A DNA stretch of 64,000 nucleotides from Rhodobacterales bacterium RIFCSPHIGHO2_02_FULL_62_130 (GCA_001828855.1 MHZT01000046.1:62001-126000), one strand, 5' to 3'; shown: positions 26,416 to 35,788, counted from the first letter of the stretch. The notes: generated by a model not told the origin, from the letters alone. Made by a program: numbers and translations.

Positions 26416-27521
26416 GGCTGGACCTGCGGCGCATCTGCCACGATCACTTCTTCGCCGTCGCGCACAAGGTCTTGTCCGGCAACGATGATCCGCACATCCT
26501 CGGGAACGCCCGTCACCACCAGCCCCGCTTCGCTGTCATCGACAATGCCGACCGGAATGAAGCGCGCCAGATTGTCCGCCCCCACCACGCGCAAGCCAAC
26601 CTCGCCGGTGTCCGACAAGGTGATGATCGAGCGCGGTACTGTCACCGTGCGGACCGGTGCTGCAAAAAGCTCCAGCTCGGCGGTCATGCCTGCGGGAATG
26701 GCATTGCCCGGATTGGGCAGCGCCACCTCGACCGGAAAGGTCCGCGTCTGTGCCGAGGCTTCGCGCGCGATAAAGCGCACCGCGCCCTCCAGTTCCATGC
26801 CGTTTACCAGCCGGATCTTGGCCTTGTCGCCGGTTGAGACATGGCCAATGTCCAATTCACTGACCTCGCCCCGCACAAGGATCGGGTCCAGCGACAGGAT
26901 GGTTGCCACCGGCGTGCCAGAGCGCACCCATTCCGCCAGTTCCACATTCACACTGTCCACCAGCCCGCTGAAGGGCGACACCAGCGTCAGTTTGTCTACG
27001 GCGGCGCGCGCTTGGGTCAGTTCGGCATCGGCGGCATCGCGGGCGGATTTGGCGTTGGTAAACTGGGTTTCGGGGGCCGAGCCTGCGTTGAACAGACGTT
27101 CCGCCAGTTCCAGATCCCGTTCCCGCTGCGCCAGTTGGATTTCGGCGATCTTGGCCCGCGCCACGGTTTCGGGGCCTTCCAGCGTCATCACCACCACATC
27201 GGCGGTGACGGTCGCGCCCTTCACCAGATCAAGGCTTTGCACGACACCGTCGGCCCGCGCCGCCAGCACGGCGCGCTTGTCGGGTTGCGTCGCACCCGAA
27301 AGCCGGATCTTGCGGGCATGGTCCTCGAATTGCGGCACCACCCCTGCCACGGTTCGAAGCGTGGCCACCGGTTCGGGCGTTTCGGCGGTGGGGGTCTCAT
27401 TGCCTTCGGCCTTGGCCTCATGGCTGCCCACGGCGGCAAATTCGCCCGTCCCGATCCATGCCGCAGCCGCAATCAAAACGAACAGGGCGGCAATGCGATG
27501 TAGCCTGAAAAATCCGCTCAC
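26412..27521 (-). CDS. RND efflux periplasmic adaptor (membrane fusion protein)
   Basis: About 369 residues from GTG 27521, which begins a membrane anchor (VSGFFRLHRIAALFVLIAAAAWIG); an ATG at 27602 would add 27 unrelated residues. It has the adaptor architecture: lipoyl half (IRLSGATQPDKRAVLAARADGVV), coiled-coil hairpin (AKIAEIQLAQRERDLELAERLFNAG through AAVDKLTLVSPF), second lipoyl half, beta barrel (DIGHVSTGDKAKIRL) and a membrane-proximal domain. It joins the pump to an outer-membrane channel. The substrate is unknown and no regulator is adjacent. Confidence 0.92.
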   Translation of the reverse strand: MSGFFRLHRIAALFVLIAAAAWIGTGEFAAVGSHEAKAEGNETPTAETPEPVATLRTVAGVVPQFEDHARKIRLSGATQPDKRAVLAARADGVVQSLDLVKGATVTADVVVMTLEGPETVARAKIAEIQLAQRERDLELAERLFNAGSAPETQFTNAKSARDAADAELTQARAAVDKLTLVSPFSGLVDSVNVELAEWVRSGTPVATILSLDPILVRGEVSELDIGHVSTGDKAKIRLVNGMELEGAVRFIAREASAQTRTFPVEVALPNPGNAIPAGMTAELELFAAPVRTVTVPRSIITLSDTGEVGLRVVGADNLARFIPVGIVDDSEAGLVVTGVPEDVRIIVAGQDLVRDGEEVIVADAPQVQP

Positions 27522-27723
27522 GAAACTATTCCCATCCCTGATCAAAACCCAAATGCTTGAAATTGAATACTGCCACGGCCCAACAAGGTCCAGTCCGGCC
27601 AAGATTTGTCCGGCATTTGGCCCCGCGATTGATCAAAAGATAGGCGCAACCGCAGCAGCCGCAAGCACAAGATCGCAGCCAAGCCGCAAGCTTTGCCATT
27701 TCGCCAGAAATTTCAATGGAATT

Positions 27724-27800
27724 TGGTGCACCCAGCACGATTCGAACGTGCGACCTTTGCCTTCGGAGGGCAACGCTCTATCCAGCTGAGCTATGGGTGC
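27724..27800 (-). tRNA. tRNA-Arg (anticodon CCG)
   Basis: A 77-nt cloverleaf on the minus strand. Acceptor GCACCCA pairs with TGGGTGC, D-arm AGCTCAGCTGGATAGAGC, anticodon stem TTGCC/GGCAA around the loop CTCCGAA (anticodon CCG, reading CGG arginine codons), T-arm with GTTCGAATC, and an encoded CCA tail at 27726-27724. Confidence 0.97.
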
Positions 27801-27809
27801 CTGTGTCGG

Positions 27810-27838
27810 TCTATAATGCGCTGCGCGGCGGGCCGCAA
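27810..27838 (-). promoter_or_regulatory. Promoter of tRNA-Arg(CCG)
   Basis: On the minus strand TTGCGG (27838-27833), 17-bp spacer and TATAGA (27815-27810), ending 10 nt before the tRNA 5' end. Confidence 0.65.
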
Positions 27839-27950
27839 TCCCCAAACAAAACCGATTGTTTGCCCCGCTTTATACGGATGCGATGCTTGTGTCGCGGGCC
27901 GCCGGATTGCAAACTGCATGGCAAGGCGTCCAAAATAATCGAGGCATGGA

Positions 27951-30077
27951 ATGAACCGTCGTGCAGCCCGGTCCGCAGGATCACTGATCCTCATAGTCTT
28001 TCTTGCCGGATGCAAAGGCGGTGGAACCCTTCCCACCTATTTCGATGTCTGGCTTTCCGGTGACAACGCGGCGGCTTTGGGGGTGTCAAAGCTGTCAAGC
28101 TTTGCCTCTTATGAAGCAAACGCAACCCTGCTGCGGAACTCGGCGCGCTTTGTGAAACAACGGATTGACTGGACTTGGGGCGGCACGGACTTTCACAGCG
28201 ATCCTCTGGTTTCGGCGCGGATCGAATATGCCCATGTGCTGGGGTTGACCGGCGCGGGGCAGAAGGTTGCGGTTTCTGATGTCGGATTCCATCCCTCGCA
28301 CGAGGTGTTTGAGGATAAGACAGTCGATCTGGTCACTGGCATAGCCGATGAATCTCATGGCAACATGGTCGCCTCGATCGTTGCGGGCTATGCCGCGACG
28401 GATGACGGGGACAGCACCAACTTTACTGGTGTTGCCCCCGGTGCCGATCTGATTCTGGGTAACTTTGACACCGATGCCAACTTGGCAGCCGTCGGTGAAG
28501 CCGCCTTGGCGCAGCATGCCGTGGCGTGGAATAATTCATGGGGTTATCCCGACGAACCTGTCACAACTGCGGACGTCTCTGCACTTTTCGCAGGCACGGA
28601 CGGGCAACGCTATCTGGATGCGTTGCGGGACTATGCCGCCGAAGGTGTGGTGGTTTTTGCCTTGTCGAATGACGAAACGCTTGCGGTAGCCGACATCATG
28701 CCCGCCCTGCCCGTTCTGGACCCGTCGCTGACAGCGGGCTGGCTTGCGGTGGGCAATGTCGTGCCGATCTTCGACAATGACAGCATTCTGGAAGTGACGC
28801 GGATGTCCGCGTCCTGCCTTGAGGCGGCAACATGGTGCCTGATGGCCGACGGGCATTGGAATGCAGCCAGCAATACCACGGACACGGCTTACTCGTCTGG
28901 AACAGGGTCATCCTTTGCCGCACCGCAGGTCAGCGGCGCCTTGGCCCTTCTGGCCGAGGCTTTCCCCAGCCTTTCGCCCCATGACTTGCGCCTGCGCCTG
29001 CTGTTTTCGGCGGATAACGGCTTTACCGGCTTTGAAAAGGCTGGAAGCCTCCGCATCGACGGTTCCGATTACAGCCATGATTACAGTATCGAATTCGGCC
29101 ACGGCTTTCTGGATCTGAGATCGGCGCTGCTTCCGATCGGGGCTGCCACGATGCAAATGCAGGATGGCCCGGTCGAGGTTGCAGCAGTCACGCTTTCGGT
29201 GGGCGGCGCGATGGGGGATGCGGTGGCCAAGGGCCTTGCGGATGTTGATTTGCAGGTAACCGACAGCCTCGCGGCAAGCTTTATCCTGCCCGCCGACAGT
29301 CTGGCAACCTCGGTCAGGCCTGCCACGCTTTCGGCCCAGCTTCTGGCGCGTCACAGCGGCCCTGCGCTGGCATCGGGGGCCACGGGGCGCGTCACCAGCT
29401 TTTCCGATCTGCCCGGCACCGAGATCGACCTGCCCTCGGACGGCGACATGACTGCGCGCTTGTTGCTGCCGGCCACGGGTTCGGGGCCGGTTGGCTATGG
29501 TCTGGGACTAAGCCGGCATTTTGGCACAGGCAGCAGCGGGCTTGATCTTGGACTCAGGATTGCCAGCGATGGCGGCGCGCTGTTTGGCCTGAGCGGGGCG
29601 GATACCGGCGCAGGCTCTGCCATGCTGGCGGTGGATTTCGGGGTGACGCAACAGCTTGGCATAGACGGGTTTCTCCGGCTTGGGGCTGCGTTCGGGCTGG
29701 CGGACCCTGCCGCCTCGGGCATGCTGTCCCGCGCCGACACCACGCAATTTGACAGCTTTGGCCTTGATCTGGGCCAGAACGGCGTGTTCTCCAAGGGCGA
29801 CAGGCTTGCACTTTCGGTCTCGCTGCCGGTGGCGGTGACGCGCGGTCAGGCTGAAGCGATGCTGCCGGTGGTGCTGGAGTCTGGCGCGCAAACCCTGTCG
29901 GCGGTGCCAATTGATCTGGCCCCCGACAGCCGCCAGCTTGACATCGGCCTCAGCTATCTGGTGCCGTTCGGGCCGGACAGCGACCTGAAGCTGGACCTGC
30001 AACATTCGCAGAATTACGCCAATCAGGCCGGAATGACCGAGACAGCCGCCGCCATCTCGATCCGCTTTGCCTTCTGA
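27951..30077 (+). CDS. Lipidated subtilisin-like (S8) protease with possible C-terminal beta-barrel
   Basis: 708 residues. Lipoprotein signal with lipobox L-A-G-C21, then an S8 protease domain (about 95-390): Asp110 (VAVSDVGF), His136 (ESHGNMVAS), oxyanion Asn240 (FALSNDE) and nucleophile Ser321 (GTGSSFAAP). The triad is complete, although the His box deviates from the usual HGTHVAG. From about 420 onward the sequence is rich in alternating Gly/Ser/Leu strands (GPVGYGLGLSRHFG, GSAMLAVDFGVTQQLG) and ends in TAAAISIRFAF, a C-terminal aromatic as in outer-membrane barrels and autotransporters. Likely a surface-attached protease. It stands alone. Confidence 0.85.
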   Translation: MNRRAARSAGSLILIVFLAGCKGGGTLPTYFDVWLSGDNAAALGVSKLSSFASYEANATLLRNSARFVKQRIDWTWGGTDFHSDPLVSARIEYAHVLGLTGAGQKVAVSDVGFHPSHEVFEDKTVDLVTGIADESHGNMVASIVAGYAATDDGDSTNFTGVAPGADLILGNFDTDANLAAVGEAALAQHAVAWNNSWGYPDEPVTTADVSALFAGTDGQRYLDALRDYAAEGVVVFALSNDETLAVADIMPALPVLDPSLTAGWLAVGNVVPIFDNDSILEVTRMSASCLEAATWCLMADGHWNAASNTTDTAYSSGTGSSFAAPQVSGALALLAEAFPSLSPHDLRLRLLFSADNGFTGFEKAGSLRIDGSDYSHDYSIEFGHGFLDLRSALLPIGAATMQMQDGPVEVAAVTLSVGGAMGDAVAKGLADVDLQVTDSLAASFILPADSLATSVRPATLSAQLLARHSGPALASGATGRVTSFSDLPGTEIDLPSDGDMTARLLLPATGSGPVGYGLGLSRHFGTGSSGLDLGLRIASDGGALFGLSGADTGAGSAMLAVDFGVTQQLGIDGFLRLGAAFGLADPAASGMLSRADTTQFDSFGLDLGQNGVFSKGDRLALSVSLPVAVTRGQAEAMLPVVLESGAQTLSAVPIDLAPDSRQLDIGLSYLVPFGPDSDLKLDLQHSQNYANQAGMTETAAAISIRFAF

Positions 30078-30083
30078 CGCTGT

Positions 30084-31304
30084 TCAGGCGAACAACTCGT
30101 GACACAGCTCCAAGGCCGAGATCAGCGCATCAACTTCGGCCTTGGTGTTATACAGACCGAAAGACGCGCGGCAGGTCGCCGTGACGCCCATGTGCTGCAT
30201 CAAAGGCATCGCGCAATGCGTTCCTGCCCGCACAGCGATGCCGCGCTTGTCCAGCACGGTGGAAATGTCATGCGCGTGGGCCTGCCCTTGCAGCGAGAAG
30301 GAAAAGATCGCCCCCTTGCCCGCAGAATTGCCCTGCACATTCACCCAGTTCAGCCCCGCCAACCGGTCGCGCGCATAGTCGTGCAAGGACCGTTCATGTG
30401 CTGCCACATTGGCCATGCCAAGGCCGGTCAGATACTCCAGCGCCACGCCAAGCCCGATCTGCTGCACGATGCCGGGGGTTCCGGCCTCGAACTTCATCGG
30501 CGGGTCGTTATAGGTCACGCTGTCGCGCGTCACCTCGCGGATCATATCACCGCCACCCATGAAAGGGCGCATTTCGGCCTGACGGTCGGCACGGATATAG
30601 ATCGCACCCGACCCCGACGGGCCATAAAGCTTATGCCCCGTCACCGCGTAGAAATCGCAGCCGATGGCCTGCACATCCACCGGCATATGCACCGCCGCCT
30701 GTGATCCGTCCACCAGCACTGGCACGCCCCGCTCACGCGCGCCTTTGCAGATCGCGGCCACATCGACCACCGTGCCCAGCACGTTCGACATATGCGTGAC
30801 CGCCACAAGCCGCGTGCGCGGGCCGATGGCATCCAGTACCGCCTGCGGGTCCAGATCGCCCTTGGCATCCACCTCGACCCATTTCAGCACCACGCCCAAG
30901 CGTTCGCGCAGGAAATGCCACGGCACGATATTGGCGTGATGCTCCATGATCGACAGAACGATCTCGTCCCCCGCCTGAAACCGCGGCGCGGCCCAGCCGT
31001 AAGAGACAAGGTTGATGCCCTCGGTCGCGCCCGAGGCGAACACGATTTCCTCTTCCGAGGCGGCGTTCAGAAAGCGCGCGATGGTGCCGCGGACGGATTC
31101 GTACTTTTCGGTCGCAAGGTTCGAAAGGTAATGCAAGCCACGGTGGACATTGGCATATTCCATCGAATAGGCCTGCGTGACCGCATCAATCACCACCTGC
31201 GGCTTTTGCGCCGAGGCACCGTTATCCAGATAGACCAGCGGCTTGCCATTGACCTGCCGCGACAGGATCGGGAAATCGCCACGCACCGTTTCAACGTCAT
31301 ACAT
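30084..31304 (-). CDS. sufS: Cysteine desulfurase SufS
   Basis: 406 residues, the class II (SufS/CsdA) type. PLP lysine K225 in TGHKLYGPSG; catalytic Cys364 in RAGTHCAMPL, the short-loop form that distinguishes SufS from IscS. The enzyme takes sulfur from cysteine as persulfide for Fe-S cluster assembly. Last gene of the visible minus-strand cluster iscR-desulfurase-sufB-...-sufC-sufD-...-sufS. No SufE homologue is visible in the window. Its start lies 3 nt after the stop of the YIP1-like gene, so it should be co-transcribed. Confidence 0.96.
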   Translation of the reverse strand: MYDVETVRGDFPILSRQVNGKPLVYLDNGASAQKPQVVIDAVTQAYSMEYANVHRGLHYLSNLATEKYESVRGTIARFLNAASEEEIVFASGATEGINLVSYGWAAPRFQAGDEIVLSIMEHHANIVPWHFLRERLGVVLKWVEVDAKGDLDPQAVLDAIGPRTRLVAVTHMSNVLGTVVDVAAICKGARERGVPVLVDGSQAAVHMPVDVQAIGCDFYAVTGHKLYGPSGSGAIYIRADRQAEMRPFMGGGDMIREVTRDSVTYNDPPMKFEAGTPGIVQQIGLGVALEYLTGLGMANVAAHERSLHDYARDRLAGLNWVNVQGNSAGKGAIFSFSLQGQAHAHDISTVLDKRGIAVRAGTHCAMPLMQHMGVTATCRASFGLYNTKAEVDALISALELCHELFA

Positions 31305-31307
31305 CGC

Positions 31308-31892
31308 CTAGACCCCCACGCCAAAAATGCTGACCAGCACCATGGCCACCGCGAAAGACACCCCAAGTCCGGTAACAATGATCGCACCGAACACTTTCCA
31401 AACATTGGCAAAGCCGTGCAACTCGGTCACGAACTGGCTAAGCAGCCACAGAAAGACGCCCAAACCCATCACCCCGATCACATCCGCCAAGGGGGGCATG
31501 ACCACCAATGCCACGAGCTGTACGATTTGCATCAAAGACAGGATAAACTCGATCCACGCGATCAGCGCGACAGCACCGGCAAAGTTGCCCTTGCCGCCGA
31601 ACTTTGTCCCGACCGCATGGATCAGACCCGCGCCCATCGTCAGGATCATGGCCTGCATCACGGCCAGTTGCAGCGGGTTGGCAAACATCAGTTGCAGTTC
31701 GGCACCGGCAGGCACCGGTGCCACCAGAATGGAAACCGAAGTCAGCAGGGTTGACAGCACCGCCATCAGCACCAGCGCGCCCATCGCCTGCCCCGTGGAC
31801 AGCCCCACAGACAGGATAAGCCGCGCGCCGGCCCTTGGGTTCTGCAATGTGTAACGTGCCGCAGACATCAGCACGTTGAGGGACAGATTCAT
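31308..31892 (-). CDS. YIP1-family membrane protein
   Basis: 194 residues with about five hydrophobic helices (GALVLMAVLSTLLTSVSILVAP, LQLAVMQAMILTMGAGLIHAV, FAGAVALIAWIEFILSL, LVALVVMPPLADVIGVMG, VFGAIIVTGLGVSFAVAMVL), consistent with the YIP1 domain. Function unknown. Located inside the suf cluster between the second small membrane protein (4-nt overlap) and sufS, so it is probably co-expressed with Fe-S assembly genes although no role there is known. Confidence 0.75.
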   Translation of the reverse strand: MNLSLNVLMSAARYTLQNPRAGARLILSVGLSTGQAMGALVLMAVLSTLLTSVSILVAPVPAGAELQLMFANPLQLAVMQAMILTMGAGLIHAVGTKFGGKGNFAGAVALIAWIEFILSLMQIVQLVALVVMPPLADVIGVMGLGVFLWLLSQFVTELHGFANVWKVFGAIIVTGLGVSFAVAMVLVSIFGVGV

Positions 31893-32374
31893 ATGCGACG
31901 CTCCGCTTCGGCCAACATCGACAGCCAGATCCAGAAAAAAGCCACCGCAACGATGACCCCCACGGCAGCAAGTCCCGCCCCGGGTCCGATGAAACCGGCG
32001 ATCAAGCCTTGAAACAGCACTGCAGGACTAACCGCCAGCAAGGCCCAGAACAGCGCAACCCGTGCGCCGTAGCCGCTCCCCTGCCCGCCCAAAGCCTTGG
32101 CGATCCAATGGCTTAGGGCCGCCAGCGCATAGGCGAACAGCGGCACCAGAAACAGGCACCCCATCAGCGCGCCCCCCATCCGTGCATCCAGCGGCACCGA
32201 AGGGTCAAGAAAGGCCGCCCGCGACAGGCTGGGCCATTGCGCCACAAACAGCAACAGGCTTGCCCCCATCAGCGTGACCAAAGCGCGGTCCTCGCGCTCT
32301 GGTCCCGCCAGCCTTTCACGGATCACGGCGCGGGGTTTGCGCCAGCTCCGCAAGATATCGGGAACGATGGCCAT
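31889..32374 (-). CDS. Small membrane protein in suf cluster
   Basis: 161 residues with a cytoplasmic N terminus (RSWRKPRAVIRERLAGPERED) and about four hydrophobic segments (TLMGASLLLFVAQWPS, GALMGCLFLVPLFAYALAALSHW, ARVALFWALLAVSPAVLFQGL, AAVGVIVAVAFFWIWLSM). It probably belongs with the following YIP1-like protein as a pair of related membrane proteins. The start is directly adjacent to the sufD stop. No function is recognised. Confidence 0.7.
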   Translation of the reverse strand: MAIVPDILRSWRKPRAVIRERLAGPEREDRALVTLMGASLLLFVAQWPSLSRAAFLDPSVPLDARMGGALMGCLFLVPLFAYALAALSHWIAKALGGQGSGYGARVALFWALLAVSPAVLFQGLIAGFIGPGAGLAAVGVIVAVAFFWIWLSMLAEAERRI

Positions 32375-33661
32375 TTAATGCTCGTGCCGTGCAAGCCAGC
32401 CTTCCAGACGGTCGCGGATGTCATCGGCAATCGCCTCGTCCTCGATCTCGGCGATGGCTTCGGCAAGGAACGCCAGTACCAGCAGCGACTGCGCCGCCTT
32501 CAGTGGCACCCCGCGCGAGCGCATGTAGTAAAGCGCCGTCTCGTCAATCGCGCCACTGGTGGACCCGTGGCTGCATTTCACGTCATCGGCATAGATTTCC
32601 AGTTCCGGCTTGGCCAGAAACTGGCTGTCCCCGTCCAGCAAAAGCGATTGGCTGATCTGGTAGCCATCGGTCTTTTGCGCGCCCTGCTTGACCAGAATCT
32701 TGCCTTGGAACACACCGACCGCACCGTTTTTCAGCACCTTCTTGAAGACCTGACGGCTTTCGCAGCGTTGGCCCTGATGGGTGATGAACACGGTGTCGTC
32801 ATGGTGAAAATCGCCATCCCCCATCGCGGCACCCGCGACATGGGCCTTTGAATCGTCGCCCACCAACTCGATCACACATTCGTTGCGGGTCAGGCGGCCA
32901 TTGGCGGTCAGCGTAAAGGATTTGAACAGCGCCTCGGCCCCAAGCCGCGCAAAGATATGCGTGGCCGCGCGGCGTTCATGGTCGCGCCCCTGTGCGCGGA
33001 TGTGATGGAACCGCGCGCCATCGGCGATTTCCACCTCAAGCACCTTGGTAAAGCGCGCGGCGGCGGGGCCGTTTTCGGTTAGCGTCAGTTCCGCCCCTGC
33101 CTCAAGCTTGATGCAATGGTGCAGCATCACGTCCGAGGTGGGATCGCGGTGGATATAGGTGATGCCCACTGGCTTCGCAGCCTTGCCGGTGACGCGGATC
33201 AGCACGCCATCAGTTGCAAAGGCCGTATTCAGCGCCGCCAAGGGGCGTTGCACCGGCGACTGTCCACGGGTTTCGAGAACCCCGTAAAGGCCCTGCGCCC
33301 AGTGAATATCGGCCCCAGCCGCATCGGCCAGTCGTTCGATCTCGACCCCCGCAAGCGCCAGATCATCCGAAAGCGCCGCATCGAACACGCCATCGACAAA
33401 CACAATCTTCAAGCGGTCGATCACGTCGAACACCGGCGATTCATCGCCCGCATCGAAAACAGCCGCTGGCGTGGCCACCGCCGCCGTCAGGCTGCTGGGA
33501 TCGCTGTAGCGCCAGTATTCGTCGCGTTTCGTGGGCAGGCCCATAGCGGTCAACCGCGCCAGCGCATCCGCCTGCGCTGCGCCAAGCCAGCCGCCCGTAT
33601 GCCGCGCAAGACCACCCAGACGGGCCGCCAGCGCATCCTGTTTTGCTGCTGCCAGCGCCAT
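32375..33661 (-). CDS. sufD: Fe-S cluster assembly scaffold SufD
   Basis: 428 residues from ATG 33661 (GAGGTGG upstream); an upstream in-frame ATG only adds sequence antisense to sufC. Typical features are TKRDEYWRYSDPSSL near the N terminus and the C-terminal core DDVKCSHGSTSGAIDETALYYMRSRGVP with the conserved His used with SufB for cluster formation. It forms the SufBCD scaffold with SufB and SufC. Begins 1 nt after the sufC stop. Confidence 0.95.
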   Translation of the reverse strand: MALAAAKQDALAARLGGLARHTGGWLGAAQADALARLTAMGLPTKRDEYWRYSDPSSLTAAVATPAAVFDAGDESPVFDVIDRLKIVFVDGVFDAALSDDLALAGVEIERLADAAGADIHWAQGLYGVLETRGQSPVQRPLAALNTAFATDGVLIRVTGKAAKPVGITYIHRDPTSDVMLHHCIKLEAGAELTLTENGPAAARFTKVLEVEIADGARFHHIRAQGRDHERRAATHIFARLGAEALFKSFTLTANGRLTRNECVIELVGDDSKAHVAGAAMGDGDFHHDDTVFITHQGQRCESRQVFKKVLKNGAVGVFQGKILVKQGAQKTDGYQISQSLLLDGDSQFLAKPELEIYADDVKCSHGSTSGAIDETALYYMRSRGVPLKAAQSLLVLAFLAEAIAEIEDEAIADDIRDRLEGWLARHEH

Positions 33662-33662
33662 G

Positions 33663-34418
33663 TCAGACCACCTCGGCCAGAATGTCGGCGTAGCCGTTCT
33701 GTTCCACCTCAAGCGCCAGTTCCGGCCCGCCGGTGCGGATGATACGCCCCGCCGCCATGATATGCACCACATCCGGTTTGATATGGTCCAGCAGGCGCTG
33801 GTAGTGGGTGATCACAAGGAACGACCGCCCCGCATCGCGTAGCGCGTTCACGCCTTCGGAGACCAGCTTCATCGCATCGACGTCCAGACCCGAGTCCGTC
33901 TCGTCCAAGATGCACATCTTGGGTTCCAGCATCGCCATCTGCAGGATTTCGTTGCGCTTTTTCTCGCCGCCCGAGAAGCCCACGTTGACAGGGCGCTTCA
34001 GCATGTCGGCGTCGATCTTCAAGGTCTTGGCCTTGGCGCGCACGACTTTCAGGAAATCGCCTGCCGACATTTCTTCCTCGCCGCGCGCCTTGCGCTGCGC
34101 GTTTACGGCTGTGCGCAGGAAGGTCATGTTGCCTACGCCCGGAATTTCCACCGGATACTGGAAGGCAAGGAACAGACCCGCCGCCGCGCGCGCTTCCGGC
34201 TCCATCTCCAGCAATTCCTGACCGTCCAGCGTGGCGGACCCGTCGGTCACCTCATAGCCGTCGCGGCCCGACAGCACATAGGACAAAGTGGATTTGCCCG
34301 ACCCGTTCGGCCCCATGATCGCATGCACTTCGCCCGCACCGATCTTCAGATCAACGCCGCGCAGGATCACCTTGTCTTCTTCTTGCAGCTTTACATGCAG
34401 GTTCTTAATTTCCAGCAT
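33663..34418 (-). CDS. sufC: SufC, ABC-type ATPase of the SufBCD scaffold
   Basis: 251 residues. Walker A GPNGSGKSTL, Q-loop FQYPVEIPGV, the SufC-type signature FSGGEKKRNEI and Walker B MCILDETDSGLD are intact. SufC is a soluble ATPase that drives conformational change in SufB-SufD during cluster assembly, not a transporter. It is preceded on the same strand by two methyltransferase-like genes rather than directly by sufB. Confidence 0.97.
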   Translation of the reverse strand: MLEIKNLHVKLQEEDKVILRGVDLKIGAGEVHAIMGPNGSGKSTLSYVLSGRDGYEVTDGSATLDGQELLEMEPEARAAAGLFLAFQYPVEIPGVGNMTFLRTAVNAQRKARGEEEMSAGDFLKVVRAKAKTLKIDADMLKRPVNVGFSGGEKKRNEILQMAMLEPKMCILDETDSGLDVDAMKLVSEGVNALRDAGRSFLVITHYQRLLDHIKPDVVHIMAAGRIIRTGGPELALEVEQNGYADILAEVV

Positions 34419-34445
34419 TTTCTTTTCCTAACAGTCAGTTGCGCG

Positions 34446-35039
34446 TCACAGAGGGCGCAAGAAGGTTTCCATGATCCAGAGCAGCCTTTCAGGCGGCACC
34501 GGGCGGGGGATGATCTGGAACCGCGCCATCCGCCCGATCATTTCCGGCTCTCCGGCGATTTCGGTGACTTTATGATAGGCACCACGGTCGATATAATCGT
34601 CGATCAGCACGGTGGTTGGCCGCGTGACCAGAAACTGTGCCGCCAGAAAGCAGGCCGCCCGGAACCGCCCGTCGATCAGCACCACATCGGGGTGCCGGAA
34701 ATCGGGCCGATGCCAGACCGACAGCGGATAGGACGGCCAAGCACGGAACGAGGCGTCGTTGACCGGATGGCCCCAAGCCTTGGTAGGGCCAATGTCGCCG
34801 TGATGCATATGCACCGTTGCGCGCGGCGGATTGGAGGCAAACCAAGCCACCATATCTGCGAGCCATTTCGGATCGCTTTCGACCGAAAACACCGTTTTGT
34901 CGGGCATCGCCCCCGCCATCACCGTCGATCCGCCCGAGCCATATTCCAGAATGACTTCTGCCGCCTCATAGGCCTCACCCACGCATAGCGCCTCGTCGGG
35001 CGGCAGGGTCAGCTTCGGCGCGTGCAAGGGGGCTGTCAT
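34446..35039 (-). CDS. Small SAM-methyltransferase-like protein in suf cluster
   Basis: About 197 residues from ATG 35039. The segment VILEYGSGGSTVMAGA resembles SAM-binding motif I, followed by VESDPKWLADM (acidic end of strand 2), PDVVLIDGRFRAACFL and TVLIDDYIDRGAYHKV. This pattern is that of class I methyltransferases acting on small or glycan substrates. The start overlaps the end of the FkbM gene by 4 nt. Both lie between sufB and sufC. The true substrate is unknown. Confidence 0.65.
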   Translation of the reverse strand: MTAPLHAPKLTLPPDEALCVGEAYEAAEVILEYGSGGSTVMAGAMPDKTVFSVESDPKWLADMVAWFASNPPRATVHMHHGDIGPTKAWGHPVNDASFRAWPSYPLSVWHRPDFRHPDVVLIDGRFRAACFLAAQFLVTRPTTVLIDDYIDRGAYHKVTEIAGEPEMIGRMARFQIIPRPVPPERLLWIMETFLRPL

Positions 35040-35788
35040 TCTGACACCTCGTCGGCGGGGCGCTGCCTGCGTTTGGGGATCAACATGAAATTCTCGTTGG
35101 CACGATAGCGCTTGAAGCGGGCCTTCACGCCATAGCCATTGTGTTCGACCCAAGACAGGAAGTCCTCGGTATTGGCGCGATCGACCTCGACGAAAATTCG
35201 GGGGCGTTGCTGGGCGATGGTCTGAGACAGCCCAGCCAGAACCTTCATTTCCATGCCTTCAACGTCGATCTTGATGAAATCGACGGTTTGCCCCGCCAGC
35301 GCATCATCGCCGCGGAACACATCCAAGGTGCCGTCGCCCTCGGCTTCAACCATTCGCCCGCCGCCCAGATTGTTGCGCTTTGGCACGAACATCTTGAAGC
35401 CGCTGGATTCGGTATCCGAAAGCCCGAAGCCAAGCCGCGAGGTATCGCAGCGATCCAGCACGCCGTTCAACGTCAGGTTTGACAGCAGCACCGCAATCGC
35501 GGCCGGATTGGGTTCAAACACAATCGTCTTGCTGATCCGCAGATATTTCAGCGCAAACAGGCTGTGATTGCCGATATTGGCACCGATATCGCAGAACACC
35601 GAACCAGGTTCGACATATTTTGCAATGATCTCAAGCTCTTCGCCCTCATAGAATTGCCCTTGCAGATGGCTTTTCTGGATTGCGTCGTTGGGATTGGTGA
35701 TGGTGAAAAACACCGTCTGCCCCCAGATCTGCGACCGCGCCACCCGACCGGGGGGCGACAGAAAAACCTCGGTTGCCCCGTCGCTCAT
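35036..35788 (-). CDS. FkbM-family methyltransferase
   Basis: 250 residues with the FkbM pattern: [21 protein letters not shown] (SAM motif I), [19 protein letters not shown], and [17 protein letters not shown] with [10 protein letters not shown]. FkbM enzymes O-methylate sugars, polyketides or glycolipids. The ATG overlaps the sufB stop by 4 nt, so it is translationally coupled to Fe-S assembly genes, an unusual setting. A surface glycan role with accidental operon placement is as likely as a link to Fe-S metabolism. Confidence 0.85.
   Translation of the reverse strand: MSDGATEVFLSPPGRVARSQIWGQTVFFTITNPNDAIQKSHLQGQFYEGEELEIIAKYVEPGSVFCDIGANIGNHSLFALKYLRISKTIVFEPNPAAIAVLLSNLTLNGVLDRCDTSRLGFGLSDTESSGFKMFVPKRNNLGGGRMVEAEGDGTLDVFRGDDALAGQTVDFIKIDVEGMEMKVLAGLSQTIAQQRPRIFVEVDRANTEDFLSWVEHNGYGVKARFKRYRANENFMLIPKRRQRPADEVSE

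Noticed and set aside
25786-27789. 667-codon plus-strand frame over the RND genes and tRNA
   Set aside because: Low-complexity Ser/Thr/Ala shadow that even runs into the tRNA gene.
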